NCBI RefSeq assembly: GCF_003369915.1
Contig: NW_022881614.1
Location: 32,695,474-32,759,473, forward strand
From: Drosophila miranda
Taxonomy: Eukaryota > Arthropoda > Insecta > Diptera > Drosophilidae
Reading direction: 5' to 3'
DNA length: 64,000 nt
Part shown: positions 21,968-31,702 of the stretch, piece after piece
How the letters are laid out: every line of letters begins with the position of its first letter
How positions within the stretch are numbered: position 1 is the first letter of the stretch
Notes under the pieces: generated by a model
The model's input: the letters and a program-made list of their open reading frames with translations, nothing else
Told to the model about the DNA's origin: nothing
Database searches by the model: none
Program-made: the position numbers and the translations under genes

Positions 21968-23016
21968 ACGAGGGGGAACGTTGTGAGTTGCTGCGGACAC
22001 CGCAACTCTACAGTTATACCCGATACTAATTCAGTATGGCTTTCCTCCGGGAGACGCTGCTAATATTAAGCGACACGACAAAGAGTGCGTGCGAGAGAGA
22101 CAGAAAATCAGTCTGAGCGTGACGTCGGGCGCTGCGTAGCCAGTGCAAATTGATTTGTTCCTTTTGGCTATAAAAATTATCTGATCTGGTCCAGATTCAG
22201 CAATCTGATAGATATGGTCGTTATCTATGATTCTGCGTTTTTAGTTTTTTCGAATGTGCAATATTGTGGATGCAACAGATTTTCGTTCTTTGTGGGGGCG
22301 GAAGGGGGTGGGGCGAAATTCTGAGATATACGTTTTATAGTGAGATCTAACAAAAGTGCGGATACCAAATTTGGTTACTCTAGCCTTAATAGTCTCTGAG
22401 ATTTGTGGATGCCCCAGATTTTCGTCCTTTGCGGGGGCGGATGGGGGGGGGCGAAATTTGGACACGAAACGGTCAAGGTCCGATATCACAGGAGTGTGGA
22501 TACCAAATTTGGTTGCTCTGGCTCTTATAGGTTCTGAGATCCTTGAACTCATATTTTGCAATTGGCAAAGCCGACCATGAAACCTGTGTGTTAGAGAGAG
22601 ACAGAGCGAGAAAGAATTAAATTGTTTTCTTGATTCTGGCTATAATAATTATACGATCTGGTTGAGATTTTACACTCTAGAACATATAGTCATCCTCTAC
22701 GATTCTGCGTTTTTGGTTTTATCGTATCTTTAAAAATGTGGATGCCACAGATTTTCGTGGCAACATCGTTGCTCTAGATCTTATAGTCTTTGAGCACTAG
22801 GCGCTGAAGGGGACGGACGGACGGACGGACGGACGGACGGACGGACGGACGGATAGACGGACAGACAGACAGGGCTCAATCGACTCGGCTATTGATGCTG
22901 ATCAAGAATATATATACTTTATGGGGTCGGAAACGATTCCTTCTGGACGTTACACACATCCACTTTTACCACAAATCTAATATACCCCAATACTCATTTT
23001 GAGTATCGGGTATAAA
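21968..23016 (+). mobile_element. DINE-1/Helentron-like repeat inside a Maverick gene
   Basis: It runs from the 5' ACGAGGGGG hairpin end to the 3' GAGTATCGGGTATA hairpin, with a short deletion removing the GGCGGGGCGAAG block near 22758. The GGAC tract at about 22812-22870 is long. Confidence 0.8.
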
Positions 23017-23763
23017 AACCGCACGTAAGCGTGTCCCGGCAGCCGTTTGAACAATTGCGAAGAATGCAAACATTGTATAAGAGCTAATAATGGTGCTTTT
23101 ATTAAACACTTAATTGAAAAATACAATTGAAAAGTAAATCTAAACGATTGATAGCTCTTAAGCTATTTCCAGTGTTTAAATGCTTAGACTATCCCAATGA
23201 TAGTACCGTTCACATTCAGCACTTGATAAAGCTTTGCGAGTGTGAGAGAGTAATTCAGAGAGGAATTAGGTTTCTCACCCACACGACACGATCCGATCCG
23301 ATCTCAGGCAGTGCTGCCAGTTTAGCCCATTTCAGGCTAAATCTAGCATTTTTAAAAGTAGACTAGCTTTTCAAATTCATTAGAGCATGATTTTGGTTCT
23401 GTTAAATTTCGGACTACCCTATAAATTTGAAGTTCTTAAGAAACTCGATGTATTTTCCGTTGGAAACGTGGAAAGTTCTGGAAGATAGTAAAATCACCGT
23501 CATTGATATTGGCCTACAAATTCTATTCAAATGCTCTCCTTCTCACGGTCAAATGCTGATGTGGAATGGGTATTAGTTAAAACTAAACTGCGCAACAGTT
23601 TGCATATAAAAACCGTTAAATGCAATCTTGAGCATAAGGTTTTTTTTAAGTTCATAATTTTTGCACGCATTTTAATTCTGTTTCAAATGTTAGAGGATTC
23701 GCTGATAAAGAAAATATTACCACCACTACGAATTGCCATTGAAATATTTGAATTTAATTTTAA
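23017..23763 (+). pseudogene. Captured hAT-like transposase remnant, copy 3
   Basis: It is nearly identical to 3167-3913. Here the DINE-flanked segment lies inside a capsid-region gene, away from PolB, so it is not explained by the tandem duplication. Confidence 0.5.
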
Positions 23764-24834
23764 AACGAGGGGAAACGTTGAGAGTTGCTGCAGACACCGC
23801 AACTCTACAGTTATACCCGATACTAAGTCAGTATGGCTCTCCTCCGGCAGACGCTGCTAATATTAAACGACACGACAAAGAGTGCGTGCAAGAGAGACAG
23901 AAAATCAGTCTGAGCGTGACGTCGGGCGCTGCGTGGCCAGTGCAAATTGATTTGTTCCTTTTGGCTATAAAAATTATCTGATCTGGTCCAGATTCAGCAA
24001 TCTGATAGATATGATCGTTATCTATGATTCTGCGTTTTTAGTTTTCTCGAATGTGCAATATTGTGGATGCAACAGATTTTCGTCTTTTGTGGTGGCGGAA
24101 GGGGGTGGGGCGAAATTCTGAGATATACGTTTAATAGTGAGATCTAACAGAAGTGCGGATACCAAATTTGGTTACTCTAGCCTTGGTAGTCTCTGAGATT
24201 TGTGGATGCCCCAGATTTTCGTCCTTTGCGGGGGCGGAAGGGGGTGTGGCGAAATTTGGACACGAAACGGTCAAGGTCCGGTATCACAGGAGTGTGGATA
24301 CCAAATTTGGTTGCTCTGGCTCTTATAGGTTCTGAGATCCTTGAACTCATATTGTGCAATTGACAAAACCGACCATGAAACCTGTGTGTTAGAGAGAGAC
24401 AGAGCGAGAAAGAATGAAATTGTTTTCTTGATTCTGGCTATAATAATTATACGATCTGGTTGAGATTTTACACTCTAGAACATATAGTCATCCTCTACGA
24501 TTCTGCGTTTTTGGTTTTATCGTATCTTTAAAAATGTGGATGCCACAGATTTTCGTGGCAACATCGTTGCTCTAGATCTTATAGTCTTTGAGCACTAGGC
24601 GCTGAAGGGGACGGACGGACGGACGGACGGACGGACGGACGGACGGACGGACGGACGGACGGACAGACGGACAGACGGACAGACAGACAGGGCTCAATCG
24701 ACTCGGCTATTGATGCTGATCAAGAATATATATACTTTATGGGGTCGGAAACGATTCCTTCTGGACGTTACACACATCCACTTTTACCACAAATCTAATA
24801 TACCCCAATACTCATTTTGAGTATCGGGTATAAA
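23764..24834 (+). mobile_element. DINE-1/Helentron-like repeat, right member of the composite
   Basis: This copy has the longest GGAC tract in the window (about 24611-24690). It shares the small deletion after CAGATTTTCGTGGCAACATCG with the left member at 21968-23016, which suggests recent exchange between the two. Confidence 0.8.
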
Positions 24835-25336
24835 AAGAAATAAGACAATGGATATACGAACTACGCAGAACAAACGACTTTCACCACCTCAAAGCATTGG
24901 AATACAAACACAAGACGAGTCAGTTTGGTTAGATGTAAAACCTAACACTTCCATTCTTAACAATACAAATAATGAGTCCTCAAAAAAGGAACTGTCTATC
25001 ACAAATGAGTTCGACATCGATGATGAAGATTTTCTGACCGAAAAATCTTTCAACTCAAAACCTAATAAGCGTAAAGTTGAGGATACTACATTTTTAGACA
25101 CTCAAGCATCAAAAAAATCAGCATTGATTAAAGTGAAGCTTACTGATAAACAGCGAAAGCTAAGAGTAAAACTTAAGAGGTATAAAAGTGAACCAAATCC
25201 ATTTCAAGACTTGAAATACGTAAGTGGACGAGAAAAGTTGATGGGGGCGGTTAGAAACAGTAAGTCCGTGCAAATTGGAAAAAACAAAATTAATTGGTTT
25301 TCCTAAAATTAATAAACTGCAAAGAACGTAGAACTA

Positions 25337-26341
25337 ACGAGGGGGAAAGTTGTGAGTTGCTGCGGACACCGCAACTCTACGGTTATACCCGATACTAAGT
25401 CAGTATGGCTCTCCTCCGGCAGACGCCGCTAATATTAAACGATCTGATCCGGATTCAGCAATCTGATAAATATGGTCATTATCTATGATTCTGCGTTTTT
25501 AGTTTTCTCGAATGTGCAGTATTGTGGATGCAACAGATTTTCGTCCTTTGTGTGGGCGGAAGGGGGTGGGGCGAAATTTTGAGATACACGTTTTATAGTA
25601 AGATCTAACAGGAGTGCGGATACCAAATTTGGTTACTCTAGCCTTAATAGTCTCTGAGATTTTTGAATATCCCCAGATTTTCGTCCTTTGCGGGGGCGGA
25701 AGGGGGTGTGGCGAAATTTTGAAACAAACTTGTCTCGGTCCGATATATTAGGAGTGTGGATACCAAATTTGGTTGCTCTAGCTTTTGTAGTATCTGAGAT
25801 CTAGGCGCTAATGTTTTACTCTAAGCAAAGCCGCCTATGCTACGTGTGTGTTAGAGAGAGACAGGGCGAGAAAAAATGAAATTGTTTTCTTGATGCTGGC
25901 TATAATAATAATACGATCCAATTCAGATTCCGCAGTCTTAAAGATATGGTTATTCTCTACAATTCTACGTTTTTGGTTTTCTCATATCTTTAAAATTGTG
26001 GATGCCACAGATGTTCGTCCTTTGTGGGGGCGGAAGTGGACGGGGCGAAGTTTTGAAATATTTTTGTAGCAGTGACATATCACAGAAGTCTGGATACAAA
26101 ACATCGTTGCTCTAGCTCTTATAGTCTTTGAGCACTAGGCGCTGAAGGGAACGGACAGACGGACAGAGGGACAGACGGACGGACGGACAGACAGACAGGG
26201 CTCAATCGACTCGGCTATTGATGCTGATCAAGAATATATATACTTTATGGGGTCGGAAACGATTCCTTCTGGACGTTACACACATCCACTTTTACCACAA
26301 ATCTAATAAACCCCAATACTCATTTTGAGTATCGGGTATAA
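25337..26341 (+). mobile_element. DINE-1/Helentron-like repeat before the penton-like gene
   Basis: Both hairpin ends are present. The module containing the sodium-channel-like CGACACGACAAAG tract after the 5' end is deleted (near 25440). It lies between the stop at 25306 and the penton-like frame and removed that gene's start codon. Confidence 0.8.
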
Positions 26342-26343
26342 AA

Positions 26344-26871
26344 ATTGTAAATGTAACAGAGTTTTTCGTGACAGTACTTAGTAATGATTCGTTAAATGTA
26401 TATCATGATAACGTTAAGTGTGCATTTACAAACATTGTAAATATTCCTGAAAACATGAACGATGACTGGGAAGTAGGAATTACAGACTTATATCTAAATA
26501 AATGTATAAACAGCAGGCCTGAGAATACCTCAATCGCATCTGAAGAAACAACAGAATTCGTTATTAGCTTAGTAAATGGAGAAACATTTCGATATGAAAA
26601 TGAGTCAATAGAGTCTGAACAGTTTCAAAATGGGTTGATTTTTGTTTACACTGACATTATCAAACCAAGATGTGTTGGAAATAAAAGACCTCGATGTCTT
26701 CGAGTATTACATTATAATGGAAAAGAGCAACTTATACAATTCAACAATATTGAATATTATCCCATTGAAATATGGTCTCCAAAAGAAATTTCGATCTTAA
26801 TTACCGATTCCAAAGGGTATAAAGTACCATTTGAATCTTCAGCAATTCCAATTTTTGTTTTAATACTGTAA
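26344..26871 (+). pseudogene. Maverick minor capsid protein (penton-like, single jelly roll)
   Basis: The frame opens straight out of the DINE end without an ATG. It carries the conserved N-terminal TEFFVTVLSND and DDWEVGITDLYL, then VYTDIIKPRCVGNKRPRCLR, then YYPIEIWSPKEI and KVPFESS, the recurring pattern of Maverick penton-type proteins that form the capsid vertices. It ends in a natural stop at 26871. Only the first few codons seem lost to the DINE insertion. It is followed 34 nt later by the next capsid-associated gene. Confidence 0.75.
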
Positions 26872-26905
26872 AGATGGAAATTTATTCAGAGTAGAAATAA
26901 CCACC

Positions 26906-27242
26906 ATGACGAAATCTTATCAACAATATTATTTAAATCAGTGTGGAGGAGGGTTGAATCATATAGGAAGTCTTTATGTTTCCCCCAGAGTTATCCAACA
27001 AGGTAGAGGAATTGGGAATTTTGTTAGTGGTCGTTTTAATTACATAAAACCACTATTCCTTTCGGGGATAAACGCTATTTAAAACCAAGCTTCTGAGACT
27101 GGAAAGGCAGTAATAAATGAGTTTGGTCGAAAACCTTTAAGAACTATTATCCAAGAACGAAGCAAAATTGCTTTGCAAAACCTGTCAAATAAAGCCATTA
27201 ATAAGTTAACCCGATTCCAGAATGGGGCAGGTAAAAAGAATA
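26906..27242 (+). pseudogene. Maverick capsid-associated protein, nonsense and 3' truncation
   Basis: A Kozak-like CCACCATG at 26901-26908 gives the start. The N-terminal QCGGGLNHIGSLYVSPRVIQQG and GIGNFVSGRF motifs match a conserved Gly-rich protein encoded between the penton and hexon genes in arthropod Mavericks. A TAA at 27080 interrupts the frame, which otherwise stays open to the next DINE at 27243 (SETGKAVINEFGRKPLR). The 3' end is lost. Its exact role in the virion is not known to me. Confidence 0.65.
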
Positions 27243-28286
27243 ACGAGGGGGAACGTTGTGAGTTGCTGCGGACACCGCAACTCTACAGTTATACCCGATA
27301 CTTAGACAGCATGGCTCTCCTCCGGCAGACGCCGCTAATATTAAACGACACGACAAAGAGTGCGTGCGAGAGAGACAGAAAATCAGTCTGAGCGTGACGT
27401 CGGGCGCTGCGTAGCCAGTGCAAATTGATTTGTTCCGTTTGGCTATCTGATCTGGTCCAGATTCAGCAATCTGATAGATATGATCGTTATCTATGATTCT
27501 GCGTTTTTAGTTTTCTCGAATGTGCAATATTGTGGATGCAACAGATTTTCGTCCTTTGTGGGGGCGGAAGGGGGTGGGGCGAAATTCTGAGATATACGTT
27601 TAATAGTGAGATCTAACAGAAGTGCGGATACCAAATTTGGTTACTCTAGCCTTGGTAGTCTCTGAGATTTGTGGATGCCCCAGATTTTCGTCCTTTGCGG
27701 GGGCGGAAGGGGGTGTGGCGAAATTTGGACACGAAACGGTCAAGGTCCGATATCACAGGAGTGTGGATACCAAATTTGGTTGCTCTGGCTCTTATAGGTT
27801 CATGTTAGAGAGAGACAGAGCGAGAAAGAATGAAATTGTTTTCTTGATTCTGGCTATAATAATTATACGATCTGGTTGAGATCTTCCATTTTAAAACATA
27901 TAGTCATCCTCTACGATTCTGCGTTTTTGGTTTTATCGTATCTTTAAAAATGTGGATGCCACAGATTTTCGTCTTTTGTGGGGGCGGAAGTGGGCGGGGC
28001 AAAGTTTTGAAATATTTTTGTAGCAGTGACATATCACAGAAGTCTGGATACAAAACATCGTTGCTCTAGCTCTTATAGTCTTTGAGCACTAGGCGCTGAA
28101 GGGGACGGACAGACGGACGGACGGACAGACGGACAGACAGGCATGGCTCAATCGACTCGGCTATTGATGCTGATCAAGAATATATATACTTTATGGGGTC
28201 GGAAACGATTCCTTCTGGACGTTACACACATCCACTTTTACCACAAATCTAATATACCCCAATACTCATTTTGAGTATCGGGTATA
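27243..28286 (+). mobile_element. DINE-1/Helentron-like repeat between capsid genes
   Basis: It is flanked by the broken capsid-associated gene and a major capsid protein that lacks its N-terminal part, so a host-sequence deletion accompanied or preceded this insertion. Confidence 0.8.
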
Positions 28287-28855
28287 ATAAAAATGCCATT
28301 TATAAATACAGCAAAGTTCAAGTAAAATCATTTACAATATATCCAGGAAATAATACATTATCAATTGACAATGCAGTTATTGGACAGCTTTCCAATTTTT
28401 TGGCTTTTTGCATGGTAAAAAACAAATCATATTCTGGAAATCGGGCATTAAACCCCTTCCATTTTGATCATTTTAAAATTCAACGCTTTAATTTATTGGT
28501 TAATGGAGTACAAGTACCATCGCAGGCACTTGAGTTTGATTTCTCGAACTCTGAAAATGCTCAAAGCTCTAGAGGATATAATATGCTATTCAGATCAAGT
28601 GGAATAAAACATTATGATCGAGGCTTACAAATTACAAAGGAAATGTTTGATAAAAATAGTTTTATATTAGCATTTGACCTAACTGCAGACCATCACAATT
28701 CAACTGTATGCTCAAATTTAATATCACAAGGAGCCATCCGAATTGAAGGATGATTTTCAGAGCCTCTTACAGAAGCAGTTACTTGTCTGGTATACTGTGA
28801 ATATGACTCAATGATTGATATTGATAAACATAGAAATATTCATGTTCTATTCTAA
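28287..28855 (+). pseudogene. Maverick major capsid protein (hexon-like), C-terminal part
   Basis: The frame emerges from the DINE end without a start codon. RFNLLVNGVQVPSQALEFDF, YNMLFRSSGIKHYDRGL, FDLTADHHNS and the terminal DIDKHRNIHVLF are characteristic of the second jelly-roll region of the Maverick double-jelly-roll major capsid protein. The N-terminal jelly roll (several hundred residues) is missing. A TGA at 28751 breaks the frame about 34 codons before the natural stop at 28853. The protease ATG follows 2 nt later. Confidence 0.8.
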
Positions 28856-28857
28856 AA

Positions 28858-29315
28858 ATGAATACATTGCAAATCGATAAGTTGCTTTCCAAGCATTCAA
28901 AAACAAAAACAGTTTTTAAAGGAGTTTATCCCTCTGATCAGCTGCCTCAAGTAATTTCGAAATATCCTGCTTTAATAATAGCAAACACAGATTCTTCAAG
29001 CCGTTCAGGAACTCATTGGGTTGCTTTTTACTTTGAAAACAAATATTCAGCCGAATTTTTTGATTCATATGTCAATATCCTCAAAATAAAGAATTTTTAA
29101 AAATATTAAGGAAAAATTCAATAAATTTTACATTTAATAAACAACCACTGCAAGGTTATTTTTCAAATACATGCGGTCATTACTGTATCCTAAATGGAAT
29201 ATTTAAAAGCAGCAAAAAAACAATAAATTGTTTTTTAAAACAATTTAAGAAAAATGATTTTAACTATAATGATAAGTTAATAATACAAATGTTTAAGAAA
29301 ATTCGTTTAAAATAA
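28858..29315 (+). pseudogene. Maverick cysteine protease (adenain type), frameshifted
   Basis: This is the capsid-maturation protease. The catalytic histidine is in GTHWVAFYF (about residue 45), the acidic residue follows in FFDSY, and the cysteine is in NTCGHYCI, the order seen in adenovirus-type proteases. The first frame stops at 29100. The downstream half, containing the cysteine, is open one frame over to a stop at 29315, so a 1-nt deletion just after FFDSY inactivates it. The short, lysine-rich C-terminus is otherwise of normal length for the family. Confidence 0.8.
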
Positions 29316-29348
29316 AACACAATATTATTTCAGAGACATTTAAGATGT

Positions 29349-29648
29349 TTATTGAATTTTTGAGCTGGGATACATTTTTTTATTTAAGTTATAGTACTTT
29401 AACATTAGGTCTATAGCTTCTGCTTTCTTATTTGGTAGGGTATGACACAGGCATGTGTCAGGTCCGTCCGTTGCATCTTCATCACTCCAGGGGCATAGCT
29501 TATAATGAAAGCCAAACTTGGAGTACTGAAGCTCCTTTTCCTCCAGATCTTCCAAAATGCTCATCAAATTTTCAAGAATTTGTACGTGCTCCTCGAAGAT
29601 CATCTCCTCGAATTGCATTAAAAAAAGTTTTATTTGTTTGGCATGCAT
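29349..29648 (-). CDS. Right-arm Maverick gene of unknown function (99 aa)
   Basis: This minus-strand gene converges on the protease. It is preceded by a good insect promoter (TATAAAG near 29701-29709, initiator ATCAGT at 29680-29675, spacing about 30 nt), which supports a real gene. The protein has an acidic amphipathic N-terminal helix region (FEEMIFEEHVQILENLM) and a Cys/His cluster in the middle (CPWSDED...CLCH) that could bind metal. I recognise no family. Confidence 0.6.
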   Translation of the reverse strand: MHAKQIKLFLMQFEEMIFEEHVQILENLMSILEDLEEKELQYSKFGFHYKLCPWSDEDATDGPDTCLCHTLPNKKAEAIDLMLKYYNLNKKMYPSSKIQ

Positions 29649-29674
29649 CTTGCAGCTGACTTCTTGAATCTATT

Positions 29675-29709
29675 ACTGATAAGGTTTCAAAGAGCAGGAC
29701 TCTTTATAT
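29675..29709 (-). promoter_or_regulatory. TATA plus initiator of the 99-aa gene
   Basis: On the minus strand, TATAAAG is followed 29-30 nt later by TATCAGTAAT, a textbook Drosophila TATA/Inr arrangement. The TATA overlaps the stop codon of the partial duplicate at 29704-29787. Confidence 0.65.
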
Positions 29710-29787
29710 CCACGTCTTTGCTCTGTTTCCCTTATATTTTTCTTTACCCATGTATTGGAAATGATAAGTACTATATCTAGCCATCTC
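29704..29787 (-). pseudogene. Partial tandem duplicate of the 106-aa gene's 3' end
   Basis: On the minus strand this frame encodes a 27-codon tail starting EMARYSTYHFQ, parallel to EMNRYSTAHFQ at the end of the gene at 29896-30280, and then diverges to its own stop. The sequence between (29788-29895) is low-complexity AT-rich. Confidence 0.55.
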
Positions 29788-29895
29788 TTTTTTACATATG
29801 TACATATGTATATTCTTAACCTTTTTCTTTATTTTTGTCTTTACATGTATAGTTGTCTCTTCTTCTCTTACATATATATAATGGGAACTCTTTAT

Positions 29896-30280
29896 TTACT
29901 CTTTACATATAAATTGGAAATGGGCAGTGCTATATCTATTCATCTCTTTTCCTTTATATATAAGATGTGAGATTCCATGCTCCTTCAACATCTTAAAGGG
30001 TGTTTTTGTGGAAAATTTGGTCACATAACTTTTAGGTAAAAATATCCAAAGCGGTTCGTTGTCCTTATCAGTTAAATAAAGGACTACTTTATTTCCAAAT
30101 GATGTTTTTTTGATTTTACATCTATTGTTCTTGTACTCAAATCCTATGCACAGGTCTTCAACCTTGGTGTATCTAACCGCCTGCTTTGTCTCGTTAAGTA
30201 ATTCTAGGAAAGCCTAGGTATATATTTGATTAAGTGCTTATGATTTTCTATATAGAGATTTAAATATTCTTACATACCAT
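29896..30280 (-). CDS. Spliced right-arm gene of unknown function (106 aa)
   Basis: The ATG at 30280-30278 stands immediately before a consensus donor GTATGTAAG. A 64-nt intron (30277-30214) ends in TATACCTAG, and exon 2 (30213-29896) is open for 105 codons to TAA. TATAAAATC at 30320-30312 supplies a TATA box about 35 nt upstream. The product is basic, with KIKKTSFGNKVVLYLTDKD and PLWIFLPKSYVTKF, which suggests beta strands. I recognise no family. Evidence for a real gene is the perfect intron, open frame and promoter. The exon consisting of the start codon alone makes it invisible to ORF callers. Confidence 0.65.
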
Positions 30281-30617
30281 TATAGTAATAGAAACTATTC
30301 AACCTACTAACGATTTTATACTAAATTATTTAAAAGATTGCATGATCTTTTATACTCTCATTAATTCAATTTTATACAAATGTGATCTGAGCAGATTGGT
30401 AGTTGAGTGATAATAAGTAAATGGTTTTAAAGCTGTAATGGCCAGATGTCTTAAGTCTGATTGGTGGTTGAGTAATAAGGGATGAACTATGGATACACTA
30501 CTGTATATTGGTTCAAATATTATATTTACATTTTTGGTCTTATATAACAGTCAACATGAAAAAATTATAAAACAGAACAAAATGCATAGAATTTTTGTTT
30601 ATATGCTGATCACTTCC

Positions 30618-30655
30618 TATATAAGAACTGTAAGTTACTGAGATAGGTTAGTTCA
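30618..30655 (+). promoter_or_regulatory. TATA and initiator of the C2H2 gene
   Basis: TATATAAG at 30618-30625 is followed by TTCACTTT about 31 nt downstream, then the ATG at 30669. Confidence 0.55.
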
Positions 30656-30668
30656 CTTTTACTTCGAA

Positions 30669-30893
30669 ATGAGGACATTTCATTGCGAGTTCTGCTATTT
30701 AAAAACATCTTTTAGTTCCCGCAATGAACTGAAAAAACACACCTTAAAAATCCACAACTTTAGTTATTCAAAATCAAAATCATCATTTTATCGATGTTAC
30801 TTATGTCCAGGAACTGAACTGTTTTGGTTGAGAATTGACTTCAATATGCATATTTTATTTAAGCATAACATGGAACTAAAGCGAAAAATATAA
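30669..30893 (+). CDS. Two-finger C2H2 protein (74 aa)
   Basis: Two zinc fingers of the same unusual spacing fill the whole protein: CEFC...HTLKIH and CYLC...HILFKH, each C-x2-C-x14-H-x4-H (the classical spacing is x12, x3-5). The short length and own TATA promoter resemble early viral regulators. It may regulate the element's transcription. 30894-31256 downstream holds only AT-rich sequence, with AATAAA at 30895. Confidence 0.65.
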   Translation: MRTFHCEFCYLKTSFSSRNELKKHTLKIHNFSYSKSKSSFYRCYLCPGTELFWLRIDFNMHILFKHNMELKRKI

Positions 30894-31256
30894 AATAAAT
30901 ATTCAAAAATGAAATAATCTGTGCGTTTTTAAATATAAATACCTTTACATAAATTTACCAACTAAGTATAGTATGATGTAAAAATGACTCAATAAATTCA
31001 TTCAAAAGCATCAGTATTCTACCTGAAATCCACTTATTCTTTTTGTGTAATCCTCACTTGGAAGAAACCTGTTTCAAACGTATCCTATGATTCTCTTGTA
31101 ATAAGAGGAAGTGAAATTCAACCAATCAAAAGTAAAACAGCAAACATTTAAAATAAATAGTGGTTAAATGTGTTATATTTATTATATACATATGTATATA
31201 TTATTTTTAGAAAAATACATAAAATATTCTTATTATATAAATATGTATTCGTATTA

Positions 31257-31610
31257 TTAAAATTTCGCCTCAGCTAATTTTACCGCAGCAATTAAGTCAT
31301 CATCAGCTTCAACCCGAAGTAGTTCCTGGAGTTGAGATCTTTTATCATCATCCTGATTATCTACTAAATCGAAAATGTTGTCATCATCCGGGAAAATGTA
31401 TAATGGATTATCATTATTAGGCGTTGCATTCCTTGGGTCATCGTCGTCATCATCCCATTTAATGTCACTTAACCAGGTCAAGTTGCTCTCGAGATAGGTT
31501 TGGGTCTTAATCTCAAAAATCAAGGACAGGTCTACGGAGTTTGGCTGAGAGTCCAGATTTATGGTTGATTCCGGTTGGGAATCGATAAAAATGATTTCGA
31601 GGTCATCCAT
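31257..31610 (-). CDS. Acidic right-arm protein (117 aa)
   Basis: This minus-strand open frame starts MDDLEIIFIDSQPESTINLD. It holds a short internal repeat (IDSQPES / LDSQPNS), a run of six aspartates at about residue 53 and a predicted helical C-terminus (LQELLRVEADDDLIAAVKLAEAKF). Such acidic proteins can be transactivators or chaperone-like, but I recognise no family. CTATATAATA at 31670-31661 is a TATA candidate. The LTR retrotransposon begins only about 90 nt upstream of the ATG. Confidence 0.55.
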   Translation of the reverse strand: MDDLEIIFIDSQPESTINLDSQPNSVDLSLIFEIKTQTYLESNLTWLSDIKWDDDDDDPRNATPNNDNPLYIFPDDDNIFDLVDNQDDDKRSQLQELLRVEADDDLIAAVKLAEAKF

Positions 31611-31702
31611 CGTTGTTGAAAGATTACTAGTTTATGTACTAGCTGTTAGCTGTGAGTAGTTATTATATAGGCACTTTGCTATGGGACAGTGTTAGGTACA
31701 CA

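Larger units (their letters stand above)
21776..25306 (+). pseudogene. Maverick conserved gene split by a DINE composite
   Basis: The 5' part (21776-21967) starts MLKNKHQLTKVILMHPNAY, typical of a short conserved Maverick protein encoded just before the capsid genes. The frame resumes at about 24835 in the same phase and runs to a stop at 25306 (ending KINWFS) after a Ser/Asp-rich middle and a basic KLTDKQRKLRVKLKRYK stretch. The 2.87 kb between is a DINE / hAT-remnant / DINE composite. Matching phase on both sides, and gene order, argue that it was one gene. The 3' part also has its own ATG at 24848. The function is unknown. Confidence 0.65.

Noticed and set aside
24611-24690. Regular GGAC/GGACAGAC repeats looking like a CRISPR or satellite array
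   Set aside because: They are a 4-8 bp microsatellite internal to each DINE copy, with no spacers.
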